Shown here one piece after another: positions 36,260 through 43,885 of a stretch of 64,000 nucleotides of DNA (position 1 is its first letter; every line of letters starts with the position of its first letter). The translations under genes were made by a program, and so were the position numbers. Source of the DNA: Hyphomicrobiaceae bacterium (GTDB taxonomy: Bacteria > Pseudomonadota > Alphaproteobacteria > Rhizobiales > Ancalomicrobiaceae); NCBI GenBank assembly GCA_016793065.1, contig JAEULV010000140.1:52889-116888 (forward strand). The letters run 5' to 3'. Below the pieces are notes generated by a model. That model was not told the DNA's origin and did not search any database. It saw only the letters and a list, made by a program, of their open reading frames with translations.

Positions 36260-38566
36260 GTGCCCAAAAAGGACGACCAGCCGCGCCGTTCGAAATTCCT
36301 CGGATTGTTCAATACCGAGGACTGGTACGATTCCAAGCTCTATCGCGCCTGGGAACGGGTCGTCGATGTTTATTACGACATCTCGCTGCGCTTCCGCCTC
36401 ATCGAAATCGACAGCTGGCTGGATTGGTCGACCTGGCGTTTCGGGCGCGGCGTCGTCGAGTTCTATCGCGGCCTGATTCGCTTCTTCAGCCGCTTCCGCC
36501 TGCGCGGCGCCAAGCGCGGCGCGGTCGAGGTGCTCGACGAAATGGCGACGCTCGGCACCGCCGGCATGATGCTGCTGCTGACCTTCGCGCTGCCGGCTTT
36601 CGAGGCGACCAAGACCGACTGGCTGAAGCAGATCGACTATTCGGTGACGTTCCTCGACCGTTTCGGCAACGAGATCGGCAAGCGCGGCATCCTGCACAAT
36701 GACGCCGTGCCGCTCGACGAGCTGCCCGACGCGCTGGTCAAGTCGGCGCTCGCCACCGAGGATCGCCGCTTCTACGACCATTTCGGCATCGACCTTTTCG
36801 GCACCGCCCGCGCCATCGTCGAGAATGCCCGGCACAAATCGGTGGTGCAGGGCGGCTCGACCATCACCCAGCAGCTCGCCAAGAACCTGTTCCTCACCAA
36901 CGAGCGCTCGCTCGAACGCAAGGTGAAGGAGGCGTTCCTGGCCTTGTGGCTGGAGGCGAACCTTTCCAAGCGCGAGATCCTCAAGCTTTATCTCGACCGC
37001 GCCTACATGGGCGGCGGCACCTTCGGCGCGGCGGCCGCGTCGGAGTTCTATTTCGGCAAGTCGGTGCGCGACTTGAGCCTCGCCGAAAGCGCCATGCTCG
37101 CCGGGCTGTTCAAGGCGCCGACCAAATATGCCCCGCACGTCAACCTGCCGGCGGCGCGCGCCCGCGCCAACGAGGTGCTGACCAACCTCGTCCAGGCCAA
37201 TTTCATGACCGAGGGTCAGGTCGTCGGTGCCCGCCGCCAGCCGGCGACGCCGATCCCGCGCGCCGATCGCTACAGCCCGGACTATTTCCTCGATTTCGCC
37301 TTCGGCGAGGTGCAGACGCTGGCGCCGCGCCAGTCGGTGCTGACGGTGCGCACGACGCTGGATCTGGCGCTGCAGCGCAAGGCCGAGGAAGCAATCGAGT
37401 CGATGCTGCGCCAGTATGGCGAGGAGTTCGATGTCGGTCAGGCGGCGGCGCTGGTGCTCGATCCCGACGGGTCGATCCGCGCCATGGTCGGCGGCCGCGA
37501 TTACGGCGCCAGCCAGTTCAATCGCGTCACCTCCGCCGCCCGCCAGCCGGGCTCGTCGTTCAAGCCGTTCGTCTATGCCGCCGCGCTGGTCAACGGCTAC
37601 AAGGAAACCAGCATCGTCAACGACACCGCCTACTGCATCGGCGACTGGTGCCCGAAGAACTATTCCGGCGGCTTTTCCGGCCGCATGACGCTGACCACGG
37701 CGCTGACCCATTCGATCAACTCGATTCCGGTGCAGCTCGCCCACCAGATCGGCCGCGAGAAGGTCGCCGAGATCATCCGCCCCTTCGGCGTGCGCCTGGC
37801 CAAAAAGCCCGACTGGCCGTTCGTGCTCGGCGCCATCGAGACGACGATCCACGACATCACCGGCGGCTATGCCGCCTTCGCCAATGGCGGCATGCAGACG
37901 ACGCCGTTCGCGATCGAACGCATCCAGAGCAACGACGCCGGGCCGATCTACGACCGTGCCCGCAGCGCGCCGCTGCCGAAGCGGATCCTGCCGGCCGACA
38001 AGGCCGCCGAGCTGAACCGCATGCTCGCCAGCGTCGTCGCCAACGGCACCGGTCGGCGCGCCATGCTCGACGGCATCACCGTCGCCGGCAAGACCGGCAC
38101 CACCTCGTCCTATCGCGACGCCTGGTTCGTCGGCTTCACCGGCAACTATGTCGGCGCCGTCTGGGTCGGCAATGACGACTACAAGGCGCTGAACAAGGTC
38201 ACCGGCGGCATGCTGCCGGCGATGACCTGGAAGGAGATCATGGCTTTCGCTCATACCAATATCGAGCTGAAGCCGCTGTTCGGCACCGACAAGCTGCCCC
38301 CGGCCGCGCCGCTCGTCGCCGACAAGAAACCGGCGACCGCGACGACGCCGCAGACCTCGGCGCTTGCCGGCCTGCCGCCGCCGCAGGAGCGTCCGCGCGC
38401 GCTGTCGGCCCGCACCGTCGGCGTGCTCGAGGATATCGAGACGCAGTTGCGCACCGCCAAGCCGTTGACGGTGGCGCCCGCCGGCCTCACCTCGCTGCAG
38501 CCGGGGCGTGGCGGGCTCACGACCCTCTCCGGCTCGGGCGCCGGCGGCCTCAGCGTCTTGCGCTGA
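36260..38566 (+). CDS. Penicillin-binding protein 1A (transglycosylase/transpeptidase)
   Basis: 768 residues. A bifunctional class A PBP that polymerises and cross-links peptidoglycan. It has a long cytoplasmic N terminus, one membrane helix (GTAGMMLLLTFALPAFEA), the glycosyltransferase catalytic Glu in LATEDRRFYDHFGID (about residue 167), then the transpeptidase with SxxK in PGSSFKPFVYAAAL (Ser about 433), SxN in THSINSIPV, and KTG in VAGKTGTTSSYRD (about 611). The C-terminal tail is Pro/Ala-rich. GTG start at 36260. The DUF1214 gene follows after 126 bases. Confidence 0.96.
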   Translation: MPKKDDQPRRSKFLGLFNTEDWYDSKLYRAWERVVDVYYDISLRFRLIEIDSWLDWSTWRFGRGVVEFYRGLIRFFSRFRLRGAKRGAVEVLDEMATLGTAGMMLLLTFALPAFEATKTDWLKQIDYSVTFLDRFGNEIGKRGILHNDAVPLDELPDALVKSALATEDRRFYDHFGIDLFGTARAIVENARHKSVVQGGSTITQQLAKNLFLTNERSLERKVKEAFLALWLEANLSKREILKLYLDRAYMGGGTFGAAAASEFYFGKSVRDLSLAESAMLAGLFKAPTKYAPHVNLPAARARANEVLTNLVQANFMTEGQVVGARRQPATPIPRADRYSPDYFLDFAFGEVQTLAPRQSVLTVRTTLDLALQRKAEEAIESMLRQYGEEFDVGQAAALVLDPDGSIRAMVGGRDYGASQFNRVTSAARQPGSSFKPFVYAAALVNGYKETSIVNDTAYCIGDWCPKNYSGGFSGRMTLTTALTHSINSIPVQLAHQIGREKVAEIIRPFGVRLAKKPDWPFVLGAIETTIHDITGGYAAFANGGMQTTPFAIERIQSNDAGPIYDRARSAPLPKRILPADKAAELNRMLASVVANGTGRRAMLDGITVAGKTGTTSSYRDAWFVGFTGNYVGAVWVGNDDYKALNKVTGGMLPAMTWKEIMAFAHTNIELKPLFGTDKLPPAAPLVADKKPATATTPQTSALAGLPPPQERPRALSARTVGVLEDIETQLRTAKPLTVAPAGLTSLQPGRGGLTTLSGSGAGGLSVLR

Positions 38567-38692
38567 GCCGACGCGTACGGTGCCGGCCGACCACGCCGCA
38601 ACGTCGCGCTAGGCAACCCTCGCGGATCTTGCTTTAGTTCGCGGGCGCGTCGGCGGATTCGAGCGGACCGGCAAGCTTGGGATGATCGTGTC

Positions 38693-39277
38693 TTGAATCG
38701 CTGGCGGCATATCGGCCTCATCACCTGGGCAACGCTCCTGGCGCTCGGCGTCGGCCTTGGCTCGGCCTATCTGCTGGTCGGCCAGACGGAGCCGCTCGGC
38801 AGCGTCCGCGTCGGCGCCTGGCGGGCCTGGCCGGACGCGGCGGCGGCCGATGCCAATCCCTATTCCCGTGCCATGGTGGCGCGGACCGGCACCTTGCCGC
38901 TGGCGCAGGGCGAGGGGTTCGAGTTTTTTGCCGTCGACGACAGCGGCGGCCGCGCCCTCTCCGGCACCTGCCTCTATCGCATCGCCGGACCGATCTCGAC
39001 CACCCGGATCTGGACGCTCGTCGCTTATGACGCCGCCGGCCGGTTGATGGCCAATGCCGCCGGCCGGTCGTTCATCACCTCGCGGCTGGTGACGCGCGGC
39101 CACGACGGCGAGGCCGAGATCGTCGTCAGCGCCGCGCCGATGCCCGGCAACTGGCTGCCGCTGGCGACCGAGGGACGGTTCATGCTGGCGCTGCGGCTCT
39201 ACGACACGTCGCTGTCGATGGGCGATGCCATCCGCGACATGAAGCTGCCGACGATCACGGCGGAGGCCTGCCCATGA
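38693..39277 (+). CDS. DUF1214 domain protein, membrane-anchored
   Basis: 194 residues. An N-terminal membrane helix (ITWATLLALGVGLGSAYLLV) is followed by the DUF1214 fold (TRIWTLVAYDAAGRLM, NWLPLATEGRFMLALRLYD). In many bacteria DUF1254 and DUF1214 are parts of one longer protein; here each is its own gene. The start codon appears to be TTG 38693. It overlaps the following gene by 4 bases, so they are translationally coupled and probably work together at the membrane. Function unknown. Confidence 0.85.
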   Translation: MNRWRHIGLITWATLLALGVGLGSAYLLVGQTEPLGSVRVGAWRAWPDAAAADANPYSRAMVARTGTLPLAQGEGFEFFAVDDSGGRALSGTCLYRIAGPISTTRIWTLVAYDAAGRLMANAAGRSFITSRLVTRGHDGEAEIVVSAAPMPGNWLPLATEGRFMLALRLYDTSLSMGDAIRDMKLPTITAEACP

Positions 39278-39834
39278 GCCGCTTCGCCTGGTGGACTGCG
39301 GCCGGCCTGCTGGTCGGCGGCCTCGTCCACATCGCCGCGATCCTCACCCTGCCGGCCGCGTCGACCAACGACGCATGGGCGCGATTGTCGGCGTTTTCCA
39401 CCGACGGACGGCTGGCGCGGCTGCCGCGCGCCGTCAACGGCCCGCCGGCGCTGCCGTTGATGGACCCGGCCATGGCCCACGCCGCCTGCCGCTTCCGCCT
39501 CGATCAGGGGCCGGTCCGCATCAGGGCCAAGCTCCCCGACCAGTACTGGGGCCTGGCCGTGCACGACCGGCGCGGCGCGGTGCGCTGGAGCATCAACGAC
39601 CGCGCCCTCGACAATCGTCCGCTCGACATGCTGATCGCCGCGCCCGAACACGTCGCCGCCATCCGCGAGGCGCTGCCGCCCGGGCTCGACGGCCTGGTTC
39701 TGGTCGACTGGCCGCACGAGGACGGCTTCATCGTGCTGCGCGTGCTGGTACCGACCGAAACCGCTGCCGCCCGCGTCGACGCCGCCCTCGACGCCGCCAC
39801 CTGCGCCGTCGACAAGGACGCGGTGAAGCCATAG
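39274..39834 (+). CDS. DUF1254 domain protein, membrane-anchored
   Basis: 186 residues. An N-terminal membrane helix (WWTAAGLLVGGLVHIAAIL) precedes a DUF1254-like region (DPAMAHAACRFRLDQGPVRI, DQYWGLAVHDRRGAVRW). Its ATG overlaps the stop of the DUF1214 gene (ATGA). The residual DUF1254 domain is shorter than in the fused proteins. The linked PBP1A gene suggests an envelope role; I cannot assign an activity. Confidence 0.82.
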   Translation: MSRFAWWTAAGLLVGGLVHIAAILTLPAASTNDAWARLSAFSTDGRLARLPRAVNGPPALPLMDPAMAHAACRFRLDQGPVRIRAKLPDQYWGLAVHDRRGAVRWSINDRALDNRPLDMLIAAPEHVAAIREALPPGLDGLVLVDWPHEDGFIVLRVLVPTETAAARVDAALDAATCAVDKDAVKP

Positions 39835-40007
39835 CGCCGCATCGCCGGCCGGCGGCGTCCCGCCGGGCGCGGACGTCCGGCCCGCGCCTCCGCGTCAACG
39901 GCGGAATTCGCGCGGCGCGGCGGGTGGGGGTCACAAAAGGGGTTGGCTCGCAAGCCGCGAAGGCCTAAATCATCCCGGTCGCTTCAAAGCCGCAGAACCC
40001 GAGCCCC

Positions 40008-40931
40008 GTGAACACGCTCCTCCTCACCGTCCAGATCCTCAACGGGCTGCAGCTCGGCGTGATCCTGTTCTTGGTCGCCGCCGGGCTGACGCTGGTGTTC
40101 GGGGTGATGGACTTCATCAACCTCGCCCACGGCGTCCAGTACATGCTCGGCGCCTATCTGGCCGCGAGCCTGATCGCCGCCACCGGCTCGTTCCCGCTCG
40201 GACTGGCGCTCGGGCTCCTCGCCTCGCTGCTGGCCGGGCTGGTGCTCGAGGTGGCGATCTTCCGACATCTCTACACCCAGGATCATCTCGAACAGGTGCT
40301 GGCGACCTTCGGCGTCATCCTGGCGCTGACCGAAGCCATCAAGTGGGCGTTCGGGGCGGCGCCGATCGCCATGCCGATCCCGGAAACGTTCTCGGGCTCG
40401 GTGGCGATCATGCCGGGCCTGCTTTATCCGGTCTGGCGGCTGGTGATCATCGCCAGCGGCATCGGCGTGGCGCTGCTGCTGTGGGCGCTGGTGACGCGGA
40501 CGAGGGCCGGCATGCTGGTGCGCGCCGGCTCGACCCATGCGCCGATGGTGTCGGCCCTCGGCGTCGATATCGGCCGGTTGTTCATGGTGGTGTTCGCGTT
40601 CGGCGCAATGCTCGCCGGCTTCGCCGGGGCGATGGCGGCGCCGATCCTGTCGGTGGAGCCGACCATGGGCGACGGCATCCTGATCCTGGCCTTCGTCGTC
40701 ATCGTCATCGGCGGCATCGGCTCGATCAAGGGCGCGTTCATCGCCGCGCTGATGGTCGGGCTGATCGACACGCTCGGGCGGGCCTTTGCCCGCGATCTGC
40801 TCGCGTTGGTGATGTCGAAATCGGCGGCGGCGCAGGCCGGCCCGGCGATTGCCTCGATGCTGACCTACATGCTGATGGCGGTGGTGCTGACCGTGCGGCC
40901 GCGTGGCCTGTTTCCGGCGACGCGGGGCTGA
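40008..40931 (+). CDS. livH: Branched-chain amino acid-type ABC transporter permease (LivH-like)
   Basis: 307 residues, mostly membrane helices. The N-terminal ILNGLQLGVILFLVAAGLTL and the loop IVIGGIGSIKGAFIAALMVG are typical of the LivH family, the first of two membrane subunits of HAAT transporters. The start codon is GTG 40008. The order livH-livM-livG-livF is the standard one, but no binding protein gene is in the operon; the tandem pair at 23.2-25.7 kb is the best candidate partner. Confidence 0.93.
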   Translation: MNTLLLTVQILNGLQLGVILFLVAAGLTLVFGVMDFINLAHGVQYMLGAYLAASLIAATGSFPLGLALGLLASLLAGLVLEVAIFRHLYTQDHLEQVLATFGVILALTEAIKWAFGAAPIAMPIPETFSGSVAIMPGLLYPVWRLVIIASGIGVALLLWALVTRTRAGMLVRAGSTHAPMVSALGVDIGRLFMVVFAFGAMLAGFAGAMAAPILSVEPTMGDGILILAFVVIVIGGIGSIKGAFIAALMVGLIDTLGRAFARDLLALVMSKSAAAQAGPAIASMLTYMLMAVVLTVRPRGLFPATRG

Positions 40932-40935
40932 TGCG

Positions 40936-41922
40936 ATGGCGATGACCGCCGCCAACGACAACAACCCGCCGCCGATCTGGCCGAGGATCGCCGCCTCGCC
41001 GGCGCTCGGCTGGGGTGTCATCGGCCTGATCGGGCTGGCGATGATCGCCGGCGCGGCCTTCGGCCAGCCGTTCTGGCTGACCATGGCGACGCGGATCGCG
41101 GTCTTCGCCATGGCGGCGCTGGCGCTGTCGTTCGTGCTAGGCCAGGGCGGGCTGGTGTCGTTCGGCCATGCCGCCTATCTCGGCCTCGGCGCCTATGCGG
41201 TCGGCATCGGCGGCGAGCACGGTCTTGCCGAGATCACGCTGCTTTTGCCGCTCGCCGCGCTGGTCGGGGCGGCCTATGCCGCCTTGACCGGGCTCATCGT
41301 GCTCAGGACGCGTGGCGTGCATTTCATCATGATCACGCTGGCCTTCGCCCAGATGGCCTATTTTGTCTTCACCAGCCTTTCAGCCTATGGCGGCGACGAC
41401 GGGCTGACGCTGTGGGCGCGGCCGACCCTGTTCGGCTTCGACGTGTTCAAGCGCGACATCGTCCTCGGGCTTGGCGTCGTGGCGCTGCTCGCGTTGCTCT
41501 ACGGACTGCTGACCAGGGTGGTCGCCAGCCCGTTCGGGCAGACGCTGCAGGCAACGCGGCAGAACGAGGCACGGGCCGAGGCGCTGGGCATCGACGTGTT
41601 CAGGGCGCGGCTCGTCGCCTACACGCTCTCCGGCGCCGTCGCCGCCCTCGCCGGGGCATTCCTGGCGATCGCCACCGGCTTCGTCGCCCCGGCCTACATG
41701 CATTGGGGCCGCTCGGGTGAACTCATCGTCATGGTGGTTCTCGGCGGCACCGGGCAATTGGGCGGGGCGCTGATCGGCGCCACCGTGCTGATGCTGCTGG
41801 AGGAAGGGCTGGCGCTGGTGTCCGAGCACTGGAAGCTGTGGCTCGGGCTGATCCTGATCGGGCTGGTGCTCCTGCGGATCGGCGCCATCGCCCGGCTGCT
41901 GCGCGGAGGCCGGCATGGGTGA
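40936..41922 (+). CDS. livM: Branched-chain amino acid-type ABC transporter permease (LivM-like)
   Basis: 328 residues, about nine membrane helices. Typical features are LGQGGLVSFGHAAYLGLGAY, LRTRGVHFIMITLAFAQMAY, and MVVLGGTGQLGGALIGATVL. ATG 40936 is used; ATG 40942 is 2 codons later. It follows livH by 4 bases and overlaps livG by 8 bases, so translation is coupled. Confidence 0.94.
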   Translation: MAMTAANDNNPPPIWPRIAASPALGWGVIGLIGLAMIAGAAFGQPFWLTMATRIAVFAMAALALSFVLGQGGLVSFGHAAYLGLGAYAVGIGGEHGLAEITLLLPLAALVGAAYAALTGLIVLRTRGVHFIMITLAFAQMAYFVFTSLSAYGGDDGLTLWARPTLFGFDVFKRDIVLGLGVVALLALLYGLLTRVVASPFGQTLQATRQNEARAEALGIDVFRARLVAYTLSGAVAALAGAFLAIATGFVAPAYMHWGRSGELIVMVVLGGTGQLGGALIGATVLMLLEEGLALVSEHWKLWLGLILIGLVLLRIGAIARLLRGGRHG

Positions 41923-42670
41923 GCCGATCCTCAGGCTCGAGGCGCTCGACAAGAGCTTCGGCGCGCTGCACGTGACCCGGGCCGTGAGCCTCGATATCCG
42001 TCCCGGCGAGGTGCACGCCATCATCGGCCCCAACGGCGCCGGCAAGACGACGCTGATCAACCAGATCACCGGACAACTGACGCCGGATGCGGGGCATGTC
42101 CGCTTCAAGGGCCATGACGTCACCGGGCAGAGTGTGCATGAACGCGCCCGCCTCGGGCTGGCGCGGACCTTCCAGATCACCAGCGTCATGCCGGCGATGA
42201 CGGCGCGCGACAACGTCGTCCTGGCGATCGTCAGCCAGAGCCGCCAGGGCTTCCGTCTCTGGCCGGACGCGCAATTGCGGGCGCAGGGACGCGCGGCCGC
42301 CGACGAGGCACTGGCGACCGTCGGCCTCGGCCGGCGCGCCGGCGTGATCGCCGCCGACCTCGCCCATGGCGAGCGCCGGGCGCTGGAACTGGCAATGGCG
42401 CTGGCGCAGCAGCCGGCACTCCTGCTGCTCGACGAGCCGATGGCCGGCACCGGCAAGGGCGAGACCGAGCGGCTGACCGAGCTGCTGCGTGGCTTCAAGC
42501 GGCGGATCCCGATGCTGCTGGTCGAGCACGACATGGGCGCGGTGTTCGCGCTCGCCGACCGGGTCAGCGTGCTGGTCGAGGGCGCCATCATCGCCACCGG
42601 CTCGCCGGCGGAGGTCGCGGCATCGAGCGCGGTCAAGACCGCCTATCTCGGCGAGGACATCACCCCATGA
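41915..42670 (+). CDS. livG: ABC transporter ATP-binding protein (LivG-like)
   Basis: 251 residues, cytoplasmic ATPase. Walker A GPNGAGKTTLINQ, the LivG-type GLARTFQIT after it, a degenerate signature region (ADLAHGERRALELAMALAQQ), and Walker B LLLLDEPMAGTGKGE. The signature reads AHGERR rather than the common LSGGQ, as usual for LivG (it often has LPYGxQR). It is coupled to livM and livF by short overlaps. Confidence 0.94.
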   Translation: MGEPILRLEALDKSFGALHVTRAVSLDIRPGEVHAIIGPNGAGKTTLINQITGQLTPDAGHVRFKGHDVTGQSVHERARLGLARTFQITSVMPAMTARDNVVLAIVSQSRQGFRLWPDAQLRAQGRAAADEALATVGLGRRAGVIAADLAHGERRALELAMALAQQPALLLLDEPMAGTGKGETERLTELLRGFKRRIPMLLVEHDMGAVFALADRVSVLVEGAIIATGSPAEVAASSAVKTAYLGEDITP

Positions 42671-43371
42671 ACCTCGTCGAGATCGACGATATCGAGGCCG
42701 GCTACGGCCCGGCGCGGGTGCTGTTCGGCGTATCGCTGACCATCGCCGACGGCGAATGCGTCACGCTGATCGGCCGCAACGGCATGGGCAAGACCACGCT
42801 GATCCGGGCGCTGTGCGGGCTGCTGCCGGTGGCGACCGGAACGATCCGCATCGGCGGCGTCGACATGACCGCCGCGCCGCCGCACCGCCGCGCCGTCGCC
42901 GGGCTCGGGTTGGTGCCGGAGGGCCGCCTGATCTTCCCGCGATTGTCGGTGGAGGAAAACCTGATCGCCACGGCGGCGCGGCGAAAGGGGCGCGATCGCT
43001 TCGGCCTTAAGGACATCTACGAGCTGTTTCCGCGGCTGGCGGAGCGGCGCGCCAACATGGGCACCGAATTGTCCGGCGGCGAGCAGCAGATGCTGGCGAT
43101 CGGCCGGGCGCTGATGACCAATCCGGCCCTGCTGATCCTCGACGAGGCGACCGAGGGGCTGGCGCCGGTGGTGCGCGCCGATATCTGGGCCTGCCTGGCG
43201 CGATTGCGGCAGGCCGGGCTGGCGATCCTGATCGTCGACAAGCATATCGACGCCCTGACCCGGCTCGCCGACCGGCATGTGGTGATGGAAAAGGGTGCCG
43301 TGGTGTTCGAGGGCTCGTCGGCCGCACTCACCGCCGAGGACGGCCCGCTGCACCGGCACGTGGCGATCTGA
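42667..43371 (+). CDS. livF: ABC transporter ATP-binding protein (LivF-like)
   Basis: 234 residues. Walker A GRNGMGKTTLIRAL, VPEGRLIFPRLSVEENL (a LivF hallmark), signature ELSGGEQQMLAIGRAL, and Walker B LLILDEATEGLAP. Overlaps livG by 4 bases. It ends the operon; repeat copy 2 lies 25 bases later and could act as its transcript end structure. Confidence 0.95.
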   Translation: MNLVEIDDIEAGYGPARVLFGVSLTIADGECVTLIGRNGMGKTTLIRALCGLLPVATGTIRIGGVDMTAAPPHRRAVAGLGLVPEGRLIFPRLSVEENLIATAARRKGRDRFGLKDIYELFPRLAERRANMGTELSGGEQQMLAIGRALMTNPALLILDEATEGLAPVVRADIWACLARLRQAGLAILIVDKHIDALTRLADRHVVMEKGAVVFEGSSAALTAEDGPLHRHVAI

Positions 43372-43396
43372 TCGGTCCCGGCCGGAGTTGTCGCTC

Positions 43397-43475
43397 ATAC
43401 CATCGGGCATTGAAAATGACCGATGGTATTCCTGACGCGAATTTCTCATGCCTCTGATGCAGATGAGAAATTCGC
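43397..43475. repeat. Twin-hairpin repeat, copy 2 (inverted relative to copy 1)
   Basis: ATACCATCGG / CCGATGGTAT (43397-43429) and GCGAATTTCTCAT / ATGAGAAATTCGC (43437-43475), both stems perfect and both loops 13 bases. It is almost identical to the reverse complement of 13162-13240; the sequence between and within the hairpins is also conserved. It lies between converging genes (livF and DUF1491). Confidence 0.88.
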
Positions 43476-43519
43476 GTGTCGTCAGAGGACGGGCGCGTCA
43501 GCGACTTCGGCCTCTGCTA

Positions 43520-43861
43520 TCAGCCGGCCGGCGCCAGCTCGACAAAGGCGCGGCCGGCGCGGTCCTCGATTTCGACCACCCAGATGTCGCTGTCGAACTT
43601 CGCCTCGCGCGCCAACCGCTCCACCAGTTCAAAGCGCGGCGCCGCGCTGGCGAGCAATTCGAACAGTCGCTCGGAGGAACGCCCGTCGACGGCATATTGC
43701 GGCGCCGGGCCATAGAGATCGGCGCTGCCGTCGAGCCGGTCGACCAGCACGTAGATCGCGCCGGACTCGGCCGATCCCTTGCGGGTGGCGGCGGCGAAGG
43801 CCCCCTCGACCATGGCGCGGCGCACCAGCGCGGCGACGAAGAAATCGGATTTCAGGCGCAT
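43520..43861 (-). CDS. DUF1491 family protein
   Basis: 113 residues. The family pattern LKSDFFVAALVRRA at the N terminus and FELVERLAREAKFDSDIWVVEIED at the C terminus (read in shorter parts: VERLAREAKFDSDIWVVEIE) identify DUF1491, found next to PleC-like kinases and peptidases in many Hyphomicrobiales. No signal peptide. It lies 24 bases after the kinase stop codon and is probably co-transcribed. Function unknown. Confidence 0.88.
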   Translation of the reverse strand: MRLKSDFFVAALVRRAMVEGAFAAATRKGSAESGAIYVLVDRLDGSADLYGPAPQYAVDGRSSERLFELLASAAPRFELVERLAREAKFDSDIWVVEIEDRAGRAFVELAPAG

Positions 43862-43885
43862 GGGTTTCTCGGCGCGGCGGCGCGC

